Shown here: positions 1-5,334 of the stretch, piece after piece
Layout of the letters: each line of letters opens with the position of its first letter
Position numbering within the stretch: the first letter of the stretch is position 1
Assembly (NCBI GenBank): GCA_946545675.1
Contig: CAMNNR010000087.1
Coordinates: forward strand, 1-5,334
Direction: 5' to 3'
From: an uncultured Thermoplasmata archaeon
Lineage (GTDB): Archaea > Thermoplasmatota > Thermoplasmata > Methanomassiliicoccales > Methanomethylophilaceae
DNA: 5,334 bases
Translations under genes and position numbers: made by a program
Notes under the pieces: generated by a model
What the model saw: the letters and a program-made list of their open reading frames with translations, nothing else
Databases searched by the model: none
What the model was told of the DNA's origin: nothing

Positions 1-3
1 GGT

Positions 4-2313
4 ATGAAGTTCAGGGACCTTGACATCCCCGAGAGGCTTAAGGACGCCCTCGAGGAACAGGGATTCAAGGAGATGTACCCTCCGCAGGCGGAGGCCATAC
101 CGAAGGCTCTGGCAGGCAAGAACCTCGTAGCCGCCGTGCCCACCGCCAGCGGCAAATCCATGATAGGATTCATCCCGGCCCTGAACACCGTGCTCACCAA
201 GAACAGGAGGGTATTGTACATCGTCCCCCTCAAAGCCCTGGCTACCGAGAAGAGAGATGACCTGGCCAAGTTCTCCAGCTTGGGCATCCAGGTGGTCCAG
301 ACCACCGGAGATCCCGACAGGGACGATGACGTCTCCGGAGCGGACATCGTGATCGCCACATCGGAAAAAGCGGATTCCATGATACGCCACGGCAACAGAT
401 GGCTGGATGACCTCGGCATGATCATCGCGGATGAAGTGCATATGATCCACGACCCCGGAAGGGGCCCTACCCTGGAGGTGGCCATAACCAAGTTCATGCG
501 CAGGAACAAGCGCCTGCAGGTCATCGCCCTCTCCGCAACGATCTCCAACTCACTCGATCTGGCACTATGGCTGAACGCCGAACATGTGAAGATGGATTGG
601 CGCCCTACCAAACTGAAGGAGGGCGTCTTCTTCGACGGCAAGATCGAATTCAACGACGGCTCCGATGTGGAGGTCCCGCACGAGACCGACGATATGTGGA
701 GCATGATCAGGCAGACTGTCAACGACGGCGGACAGTGCATGATATTCGTGAACTCCCGCCGTTCCACCGAATCGGTGGCGACCAAGTACTCCAAGAAGAT
801 GAAGGCCCTCACCGGTGCCACCATCACCGAGGCCGAGAGGCAGATGCTGGAAGGGGGTACTGAGAGTACATCGGTGGGGAAGAAACTGGCCGACTGCGTA
901 TCGTGCGGGATAGCATTCCACCACGCGGGACTGGAATACAAACAGAGACGCTGCGTGGAGGACGGTTTCCGCAGCAGGAAGATCAAATGCATCATCGCCA
1001 CCCCCACCCTGGCTGCCGGGATCAACCTGCCCGCGAGAAGGGTGATCGTGAGGGACACCTCCCGTTTCGAGTCGAACATGGGCAACGTCCCCATCCCCGT
1101 GATGGAGATCAAACAGATGTGCGGAAGGGCCGGACGTCCCGGCTACGACCCCTGGGGCGAGGCGGTACTCATCGCCAAATCACTGGAGGACAAGGATCAC
1201 CTGATGGACGACTACGTCTTCCAGGACACAGAGAGGCTGACATCCAAACTTGGCAACGAGAAGATCCTCAGAAGCCACATCCTGGGTCTTATCGCTACAG
1301 AGGACGCGGGCTCGGAAGAGGAGATCGCCGAATTCATGGGGATGACCTTCTACGGTGCCACCAACGAACTCTACGGTATTGAGCGTGTGATATCCAATGT
1401 CGTGGACTTCCTGGCCAAGGAGGGTATGGTGGAAAGGGTGGACGACCAGGTGAGGATCCTCCCCTTCGGAAAGAGGGTCTCGGACCTGTACATCGACCCC
1501 TGGACCGCGATCATCCTAAAGAAAGCGGTCCTGAAGATGGATGACGATGTGGATGAGATAATGATCATGCAGGCATTGGCCTGCACTCCTGACATCATGG
1601 GAATGTACCCCAAGAAGGACGATATCGCGGAACTCGAGGCACTCGATGCAGAGTACGAGGAGAAGTTCCTCTGCACCTTGGAGGACGAATGCGGCGATAT
1701 GGACATGGAGATGGCTTACGATCTGCACATGTCCGACCTGAAGACCGCTCTTCTGCTGGTCAGGTGGATCAACGAGATGTCCGAGGATGTCATGACCGAT
1801 ACGCTCAAGATCGGTCCGGGGGACATCCGCGCAAGGGTGGATTCGGCCGACTGGATTCTCTATGCGATGAACGAGATCGCGATGATCTTCAACCCCGATG
1901 CCTCGAAGTACATCCGTCCTCTCCTCACCCGCGTTCGCTACGGAGTCAAGGAGGAACTCATCCCGCTGGTATCGTTCAAAGGTGTCGGAAGGAACAGAGC
2001 CAGGACCCTCTTCGATAACGGTGTGAAGGGCAGGAAGGATATCGCGGACATCGACATCGACGTGCTCGCATCGATGAACAAGATTGGTAAATCCCTGGCC
2101 AACAGCCTGAAGGACCAGGTCGATTACGCTCCCAAGATCCAGAAGGAACCGGACGAGAGGGAGACCATCGACCCCGAGATAGAATACATGCTCGAGAAGA
2201 TGGCCGCTGAGAAGGAAGCGCGCAACAACCCCGCCCCCTCGGAACCCGAGAAGGGAAAGACCCAGAAGTCCGGGAAGGGAGGACATTCGCAGTCCTCTCT
2301 CGATTCATTCTGA
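4..2313 (+). CDS. hel308: ATP-dependent DNA helicase Hel308 (Hjm), full length
   Basis: Ski2-like superfamily 2 helicase of 769 aa. The family unwinds forked and lagging-strand DNA 3' to 5' and acts at stalled replication forks. Visible motifs: Q-motif-like YPPQ (25-28), Walker A PTASGKS (46-52, Ser instead of the commoner Thr), motif Ia VPLKALA (74-80), DEVH box (143-146), SAT (177-179), motif IV around IFVNSRRS (247-254), FHHAGL (305-310), motif V ATPTLAAGINLP (332-343) and motif VI QMCGRAGRPG (371-380). A winged helix (about 406-498), a ratchet domain (about 499-645, with TALLLVRWIN and GPGDI) and a helix-hairpin-helix (about 646-705) containing the family's RAR motif (665-667) follow. Residues 706-769 are a charged, Pro/Gly/Ser-rich tail ending QSSLDSF, which makes the protein longer than the roughly 700 aa usual for the family. 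The first Met aligns with the usual N-terminus, but only 3 bases precede it, so its ribosome binding site and promoter lie outside the window. Confidence 0.95.
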   Translation: MKFRDLDIPERLKDALEEQGFKEMYPPQAEAIPKALAGKNLVAAVPTASGKSMIGFIPALNTVLTKNRRVLYIVPLKALATEKRDDLAKFSSLGIQVVQTTGDPDRDDDVSGADIVIATSEKADSMIRHGNRWLDDLGMIIADEVHMIHDPGRGPTLEVAITKFMRRNKRLQVIALSATISNSLDLALWLNAEHVKMDWRPTKLKEGVFFDGKIEFNDGSDVEVPHETDDMWSMIRQTVNDGGQCMIFVNSRRSTESVATKYSKKMKALTGATITEAERQMLEGGTESTSVGKKLADCVSCGIAFHHAGLEYKQRRCVEDGFRSRKIKCIIATPTLAAGINLPARRVIVRDTSRFESNMGNVPIPVMEIKQMCGRAGRPGYDPWGEAVLIAKSLEDKDHLMDDYVFQDTERLTSKLGNEKILRSHILGLIATEDAGSEEEIAEFMGMTFYGATNELYGIERVISNVVDFLAKEGMVERVDDQVRILPFGKRVSDLYIDPWTAIILKKAVLKMDDDVDEIMIMQALACTPDIMGMYPKKDDIAELEALDAEYEEKFLCTLEDECGDMDMEMAYDLHMSDLKTALLLVRWINEMSEDVMTDTLKIGPGDIRARVDSADWILYAMNEIAMIFNPDASKYIRPLLTRVRYGVKEELIPLVSFKGVGRNRARTLFDNGVKGRKDIADIDIDVLASMNKIGKSLANSLKDQVDYAPKIQKEPDERETIDPEIEYMLEKMAAEKEARNNPAPSEPEKGKTQKSGKGGHSQSSLDSF
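2148..2313 (+). other. C-terminal disordered tail of Hel308 ending in a PIP-box-like peptide
   Basis: Part of the hel308 coding region, about residues 716-769, after the helix-hairpin-helix domain. It starts with an acidic, probably helical segment (about 724-739), continues as a Lys/Pro/Gly/Ser-rich linker and stops right after QSSLDSF (763-769). The last seven residues fit the PCNA-interacting pattern Q-x-x-aliphatic-x-x-aromatic, with Q763, L766 and F769; the usual second aromatic is absent because the protein ends there. A flexible tether with a terminal clamp-binding peptide is a common arrangement in archaeal replication and repair proteins. PCNA binding is inferred here. Confidence 0.55.
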
Positions 2314-2332
2314 TCATAAAAGTGCCATCAAG

Positions 2333-2359
2333 TTTCCCCATCTCTCAGGGGTTGGGAAA
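2333..2359 (+). terminator. Possible hairpin in the hel308 3' region
   Basis: Twenty bases after the hel308 stop, TTTCCC (2333-2338) can pair with GGGAAA (2354-2359). An alternative stem pairs CCCC (2336-2339) with GGGG (2348-2351). On the plus strand no strong T-run follows at once, so it is a weak intrinsic terminator for hel308. The same bases can also fold in the thrC transcript coming from the other side. Confidence 0.3.
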
Positions 2360-2384
2360 AAGTATCCCGGGAGGATCCCCGGGA
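2357..2384 (-). terminator. Hairpin plus T-run, likely terminator of the thrBC operon
   Basis: On the minus strand, beginning 8 bases after the thrC stop, TCCCGGG (2378-2384) pairs with CCCGGGA (2365-2371) around a 6-base loop, a 7-bp GC-rich stem. Four bases later comes TTTTT (the A-run at 2357-2361 on the plus strand). Archaeal termination depends mainly on T-runs, so the T-tract may be the active part. The position between two convergent genes supports a terminator role. Confidence 0.6.
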
Positions 2385-2392
2385 AGATAGTT

Positions 2393-3622
2393 TCACTCAG
2401 CCGCGGCTTCCTTGAGGATGCGCTCGACGTCCGCCACCTCGTTCTTGCAGGGGATGGGCTTGGGGACGTTGTTGAGGATGGTGTCGGGGTCCTTGAGACC
2501 GTTTCCGGTACAGATGCAGACAACCCTCTCGTCCTTGTCGATGATCTCTTCCTCGCGGAGCTTCTTGAGTCCTGCGACGGATGCCGCAGAGGCGGGCTCG
2601 ACACAGACACCCTCGGTCCTTCCGAGCAGGAGCTGCGCCTTGATGATCTCCTCGTCGGTGACGGTAGTGCAGTATCCCTTGGTGTCGTACATGGCGTGGA
2701 GTGCCTTCTTTCCGGAGATGGGGTTTCCGATACGGATGGCGGTAGCGATGGTCTCGGGGTTGGGCTCGGCAATGATGTCCATGGAACCGTCCTGGAAGGC
2801 GGTTGCGACAGGGCAGGAGCCGGCGGCCTGGATTCCGGTCAGCTTGGGCATCTTCTTGATCCATCCGACCTCCATGAGCTCGGTGCATGCCTTGTAGACG
2901 GCCCAGATGTTGGCCGCGTTTCCGACGGGCAGGATGATCCTGTCGGGGACCTCGTAGTCAAGCTGGTCGATGATCTCGAAAAGAACGGATTTCTGTCCCT
3001 CGGGCCTGTAGGGGTTGATGGAGTTGAGGAGGTAGAGCTTCCTCTCGTCGTGCATCTTCCTGGCGAGTGCGAGGGCATCGTCGAAGTTTCCGTCGACTGA
3101 AAGTACCTTGGCTCCGAAGAACAGGGCCTGGGCGAGCTTACCCATGGCGACCTTTCCGGAGGGGAGGAACACGGCACACTGCATGCCGGCCTTGGATGCG
3201 TAAGCGGCGAGGGATGCGGAGGTGTTTCCGGTGGATGCGCATCCGACGACCTTTGCGCCAAGTTCCTTGGCGTGGGAGACACCCATGGTCATTCCGCGGT
3301 CCTTGAAGGAACCGGTGGGGTTGAGTCCCTCGAATTTGACATAGGCTCCGGGGACGCCGACGGCGGCTCCCAGGGTCTTGGTCTCGTACAGAGGGGTTCC
3401 GCCCTCCTGGATGGAGACTTTGTTGGCCTCGTCGACAGGCATGAAAGGAGCGTACCTCCAGACTCCGATGGGAGTCTTGCGGAGGTCCTCGGGGTTCATT
3501 CCCCTGACCTGCTCCAGGTTCATCTTGACAGTAAGGAGTCCTTTACATTTGGGACAGAGGTTGGCGTAAGGGTCAGTTACCTCGGTTCCGCATTCCCAGC
3601 ATACAACTTTGTGGTCAGCCAT
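2393..3622 (-). CDS. thrC: Threonine synthase with N-terminal zinc ribbon
   Basis: PLP-dependent enzyme converting O-phospho-L-homoserine to L-threonine and phosphate, the last step of threonine synthesis; cytosolic. The 409-aa product starts with a zinc-ribbon-like CWEC (8-11) and CPKC (23-26), as in a number of archaeal homologues. The fold-type II PLP domain follows: EGGTPL (75-80), GSFKDRG with the PLP Schiff-base lysine K107, the STGNTSAS loop (130-137), the phosphate-binding loop PVGNAAN (232-238) and a C-terminal CTGNGLKDPD (371-380) typical of threonine synthases. I chose the ATG at 3620-3622 because AGAAGG lies 8 bases upstream and the zinc ribbon begins directly after it. In-frame ATGs at 3626-3628, 3638-3640 and 3650-3652 would add 2, 6 or 10 residues and overlap thrB. 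It is the second gene of the thrB-thrC operon, with 2 bases between thrB stop and thrC start. Confidence 0.95.
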   Translation of the reverse strand: MADHKVVCWECGTEVTDPYANLCPKCKGLLTVKMNLEQVRGMNPEDLRKTPIGVWRYAPFMPVDEANKVSIQEGGTPLYETKTLGAAVGVPGAYVKFEGLNPTGSFKDRGMTMGVSHAKELGAKVVGCASTGNTSASLAAYASKAGMQCAVFLPSGKVAMGKLAQALFFGAKVLSVDGNFDDALALARKMHDERKLYLLNSINPYRPEGQKSVLFEIIDQLDYEVPDRIILPVGNAANIWAVYKACTELMEVGWIKKMPKLTGIQAAGSCPVATAFQDGSMDIIAEPNPETIATAIRIGNPISGKKALHAMYDTKGYCTTVTDEEIIKAQLLLGRTEGVCVEPASAASVAGLKKLREEEIIDKDERVVCICTGNGLKDPDTILNNVPKPIPCKNEVADVERILKEAAAE

Positions 3623-3624
3623 TT

Positions 3625-4554
3625 TCATAACCTTCTGCATCCGGTACCGCATTCGGTGACCCAGACGTCACATTTTAAACCGTTTTGGTTGAAGACCTTC
3701 TTCACGCTCTCGGCGATGATGTCCCCCTTGTGTGTGTCCTTGTCGTAGAAGGACATGACGCAGGGTCCGGAGCCGCCGAGGAAAGACACGATGGCACCAT
3801 GGCTCATGGCCGCCTTCTCAGCCTCCTTGAGATGGGGGATGAGCTTTGCACGGGCAGGCTCGAACACCACATCACCGACGGCCCTGCCCACCAGGGCGAG
3901 GTCGCCGGTCATCATGGCGTAGACGAGCGAAGAAGCGTGGCCCACGTGGTAGACCAGGTCCTTGATTTTCACTGATTCGGGGAGGACTGCCCTGGATTCC
4001 GCGGTCAGAACGACCACGTCAGGGAGGGCGACGACAAGCCCGAGGTTCTTCGGGGGCTCGATCCTAAGCACCTCGAAGGGTTCGTAAGAGCGGATGATGG
4101 TGAAACCCCCCAGGATGCAGGGGGCTACATTGTCGGCGTGCATGGTGCCGGAGGTGTATCCCTCGGCTACCGCGGCGCACATGACGACCTCGTTGATGGG
4201 GAGCTTCTCGCCGGTGAGCATGTGTCCCAGGTAGGCGCCGCCCGCGGAGGATGCTCCGGAGGAACCCATACCGCTGCCGGGCCTGATGCCCTTGATGATC
4301 TTGACTTCGACGCCGAAGTCCGCACCAGCCCTCTTGAGGACCTCCTTGAGTGCGATGGTGACTGAGTTCTTCTCAGGATCGGTGGGGATGAGGTCCGCGC
4401 CGGGGCCCTCGATGCTGCTGATGACGATGCCCGATTCAATCTTCCTGCCCTCGACTATGTCATAGGGCTCGTGGAATGCAAGGCCGAAAACGTCGAAACC
4501 CGCGCCGATGTTGGAAGTGGTGGCCGGGGCTGCGATACGTACCCATTCGCTCAT
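3625..4554 (-). CDS. thrB: Homoserine kinase (GHMP family)
   Basis: Phosphorylates L-homoserine with ATP to O-phospho-L-homoserine, the substrate of the ThrC encoded just downstream; cytosolic. The 309-aa length is normal for ThrB. GHMP motifs are visible: motif 1 PATTSNIGAGFDVFGLA (10-26), the glycine/serine-rich ATP-phosphate loop PGSGMGSSGASS (92-103), HADNVAPCILGG (139-150), and motif 3 FLGGSGPCV (258-266) near the C-terminus. The PATTSNIGAGFD form of motif 1 and the thrC neighbour point to homoserine kinase rather than mevalonate, shikimate or galactokinase relatives. The ATG at 4552-4554 is preceded by GGAG 9 bases upstream and gives the normal GHMP N-terminus. It is the first gene of the operon, reading away from cgi121. 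Confidence 0.95.
   Translation of the reverse strand: MSEWVRIAAPATTSNIGAGFDVFGLAFHEPYDIVEGRKIESGIVISSIEGPGADLIPTDPEKNSVTIALKEVLKRAGADFGVEVKIIKGIRPGSGMGSSGASSAGGAYLGHMLTGEKLPINEVVMCAAVAEGYTSGTMHADNVAPCILGGFTIIRSYEPFEVLRIEPPKNLGLVVALPDVVVLTAESRAVLPESVKIKDLVYHVGHASSLVYAMMTGDLALVGRAVGDVVFEPARAKLIPHLKEAEKAAMSHGAIVSFLGGSGPCVMSFYDKDTHKGDIIAESVKKVFNQNGLKCDVWVTECGTGCRRL
3631..3636 (-). promoter_or_regulatory. Ribosome binding site of thrC inside the end of thrB
   Basis: AGAAGG on the minus strand lies within the last codons of thrB, 8 bases before the ATG at 3620-3622 and only 2 bases before the alternative ATG at 3626-3628. The spacing is what favours the later start. The thrB stop and the thrC start are almost adjacent (TTATGAAAATG), so ribosomes finishing thrB can restart on thrC. 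Confidence 0.6.
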
Positions 4555-4562
4555 GTGATTTT

Positions 4563-4567
4563 TCTCC
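4563..4567 (-). promoter_or_regulatory. Ribosome binding site of thrB
   Basis: AGGAG-type sequence (GGAGA on the minus strand) with GGAG ending 9 bases before the thrB ATG. It fixes the start at 4554 and shows that the thrB transcript has at least a short leader, unlike cgi121 on the other side. Confidence 0.7.
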
Positions 4568-4590
4568 GCTCGTGTGTAATCGGCTGTCCG

Positions 4591-4604
4591 TTATATTCTT
4601 ATTG
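4591..4604 (-). promoter_or_regulatory. Candidate BRE/TATA promoter of thrBC
   Basis: On the minus strand CAATAAGAATATAA contains a TATA-like AATATAA (4591-4597) preceded by a purine/A-rich BRE-like stretch. With the usual archaeal spacing of about 25 bases, transcription would start near 4569, leaving a leader of about 15 bases that just includes the ribosome binding site. A second candidate, TTTTAA (4618-4623), would start the RNA about 25 bases earlier. Which is used cannot be told from sequence. Confidence 0.45.
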
Positions 4605-4624
4605 TCGTGTGCGCGAGTTAAAAG

Positions 4625-4635
4625 GCGGAAACCGC
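4625..4635. repeat. Short palindrome GCGG-AAA-CCGC in the divergent promoter region
   Basis: A perfect 4-bp inverted repeat with an AAA centre. Reading toward thrB it abuts the alternative TATA-like TTTTAA (4618-4623), where a BRE would sit. A second inverted repeat of similar design, GGC-AAA-GCC, lies at 4648-4656, and a half-site-like GCGGAACC at 4705-4712. Possible operator sites for a regulator of thrBC or cgi121, but short palindromes arise easily by chance in GC-rich DNA. Confidence 0.3.
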
Positions 4636-4713
4636 TTATCTTCCGAAGGCAAAGCCGACCTTTCGCGGCCCCGTCAGGGCACTCCGGCCATGTGGATGTG
4701 AAGAGCGGAACCC

Positions 4714-4728
4714 CACAAAGCACTAAAT
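4714..4728 (+). promoter_or_regulatory. Candidate promoter of cgi121 giving a leaderless transcript
   Basis: The A-rich CACAAAG is followed by a TATA-like CTAAAT (4723-4728), centred about 25 bases before the GTG at 4751. With normal archaeal spacing transcription would begin at or next to the start codon. The match to a TATA box is weak, so the location rests mainly on spacing and local AT content. Confidence 0.35.
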
Positions 4729-4750
4729 CGCATTCACCTATACATCCTTC

Positions 4751-5218
4751 GTGACAGACGTTCAGGTTATCGGCCTCAGAGGAAGTTTCACCTTCGATCA
4801 GGCGGTGGAGCACTTCACGGGATTGGGAGGGGAAGTCGTGCTTTTCGACCCCTCCGTCGTATGTGGGAAGGACCATATCATATCTGCAGTTAGGCATGCC
4901 GACCGCGCCTTCGTCGAAGGTACCAACCGGGCCAAGAACATTCTGAGCGAGATAGTGCTCTACGCTGCCTGCGAGAGGCAGATCGGCAGGGCCGTGAAGA
5001 AGATGAACCCCAAGGAAGGAGCCACCGAATGGGTAGCTGCGGTACTCGATGTAAAAGGAGATCTGGCACTTGACATGCTAGGTGCCGAGAGGGACGACTC
5101 CCTGTGCGATGCGTCGGAGGAGAAGGCCAAGAATCTGGGCATCGAACTGTTCGCCGGGATCAGCCCCGGGGATGCGGTACTCGAGCAGGTGGCCATGGTC
5201 GACCTGATGAAACCCTGA
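4751..5218 (+). CDS. cgi121: KEOPS complex subunit Cgi121
   Basis: Small (155 aa) subunit of KEOPS (Kae1, Bud32, Cgi121, Pcc1), which puts threonylcarbamoyl on A37 of ANN-decoding tRNAs (t6A). In archaea Cgi121 binds Bud32 and the tRNA 3' CCA end. Family hallmarks: a hydrophobic strand then the conserved block around VCGKDHIISAVRHADRAF (37-54), the helix SEIVLYAACERQIGRAV (66-82) with the E-x-x-LY and RQI signature, and the following strand WVAAVLDV (94-101). No signal peptide or membrane segment is seen. GTG at 4751 is the only plausible start: an in-frame TAA lies at 4724-4726, no ATG, GTG or TTG occurs between, and the next in-frame ATG would remove the conserved core. No Shine-Dalgarno precedes it. 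It is divergent from thrB and 9 bases ahead of the next gene. Confidence 0.9.
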   Translation: MTDVQVIGLRGSFTFDQAVEHFTGLGGEVVLFDPSVVCGKDHIISAVRHADRAFVEGTNRAKNILSEIVLYAACERQIGRAVKKMNPKEGATEWVAAVLDVKGDLALDMLGAERDDSLCDASEEKAKNLGIELFAGISPGDAVLEQVAMVDLMKP

Positions 5219-5221
5219 GGG
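5217..5221 (+). promoter_or_regulatory. Ribosome binding site of the gene after cgi121
   Basis: GAGGG overlaps the cgi121 stop codon and lies 6 bases before the ATG at 5228. It supports that ATG as a real start and points to translation from a cgi121 co-transcript. Confidence 0.6.
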
Positions 5222-5227
5222 CTAGGC

Positions 5228-5334
5228 ATGGACAGGATAGACATCCTACACCGGATAGCCGAAGAACACGGCAACGACATCTTCTGGTCCCGCGAGGGGA
5301 AACTGAAAAAGGTCCTGGAGACCTCGGCACTAAC
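5228..5334 (+). CDS. Start of an unrecognised protein, cut by the window edge
   Basis: Thirty-five complete codons, beginning MDRIDILHRIAEEHGNDI, remain open to the right edge. I do not recognise the family. The visible part is charged and apparently helical (a first helix about residues 2-14, then FWSREGKLKKVLET), with no signal peptide or membrane segment. A clear ribosome binding site 6 bases upstream and a 9-base gap from cgi121 make it likely the second gene of a cgi121 operon. Position alone might suggest a role in tRNA or translation, but nothing in the visible residues shows it. Confidence 0.6.
   Translation, partial: MDRIDILHRIAEEHGNDIFWSREGKLKKVLETSAL

Noticed and set aside
1516..2286. 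A 256-codon open frame on the minus strand inside hel308
   Set aside because: It is antisense to the conserved ratchet and helix-hairpin-helix domains of Hel308. The translation shows no recognisable domain, and long antisense frames are expected in GC-rich coding DNA.
4..2313. Hel308 as a defence-system or RNA-processing Ski2 helicase
   Set aside because: The RAR motif in a C-terminal helix-hairpin-helix, the ratchet domain and the motif set are those of the housekeeping Hel308 family, and no defence genes are adjacent.
2314..2392. Twin CCCGGG sites between hel308 and thrC as a recombination or attachment site
   Set aside because: The two arms form one hairpin followed by a T-run on the minus strand, which a terminator explains. 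There is no integrase, duplicated gene end or other mobile signature nearby.
3272..3748. A 158-codon plus-strand frame across the thrC/thrB junction
   Set aside because: It lies antisense to two well-conserved enzymes, has no ribosome binding site or family match, and reads as a shadow of thrC codon structure.
4555..4750. Possible small RNA or tRNA gene in the divergent intergenic region
   Set aside because: I found no tRNA cloverleaf, T-loop sequence or C/D-box motif. The hairpins are short and better explained as operator-like repeats or chance.
4471..4754. Short plus-strand frames (76 and 92 codons) covering the thrB start and the divergent promoter region
   Set aside because: They begin inside thrB, are rich in Arg/Ser/Pro as expected for out-of-frame GC-rich DNA, and overlap the candidate promoters. 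Neither has a convincing ribosome binding site.

Overview
The window looks like ordinary euryarchaeal chromosome. It carries an archaeal-type Hel308 helicase, a Cgi121 KEOPS subunit, archaeal-style TATA/BRE-like promoter sequences and G-rich Shine-Dalgarno sites. High GC, heavy use of AGG for arginine and four genes all ending in TGA fit a methanogenic Thermoplasmata archaeon (Methanomassiliicoccales-like). That placement is inference from style and recollection, not a database match.

Layout from left to right: (1) 4-2313, plus strand, full-length Hel308 DNA helicase with a disordered tail ending in a PCNA-binding-like peptide. (2) 2314-2392, a short convergent intergenic region with inverted repeats that can serve as terminators. 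(3) 2393-4554, minus strand, a two-gene operon thrB-thrC encoding the last two steps of threonine biosynthesis. (4) 4555-4750, a divergent, relatively AT-rich promoter region with small inverted repeats. (5) 4751-5218, plus strand, cgi121, encoding the tRNA-binding subunit of the KEOPS complex that makes t6A on tRNA; it starts at GTG and is probably leaderless. (6) 5228 to the right edge, the start of an unrecognised gene probably co-transcribed with cgi121.

How the genes work together: ThrB and ThrC act in series (homoserine to O-phosphohomoserine to threonine) and are translationally linked. Threonine is also a substrate for t6A synthesis, the pathway Cgi121 serves, so the divergent thrB/cgi121 arrangement puts threonine supply beside a threonine-consuming tRNA modification. 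This is suggestive only. Hel308 acts in replication-fork repair and has no metabolic tie to thrBC. hel308 and cgi121 lie on the same strand with thrBC inverted between them.

I found no mobile element, CRISPR array, RNA gene or clearly new system. The most useful leads are the C-terminal PIP-like motif of Hel308, the hel308/thrBC/cgi121 arrangement, the probable leaderless GTG start of cgi121, and the palindromes in the divergent promoter region.
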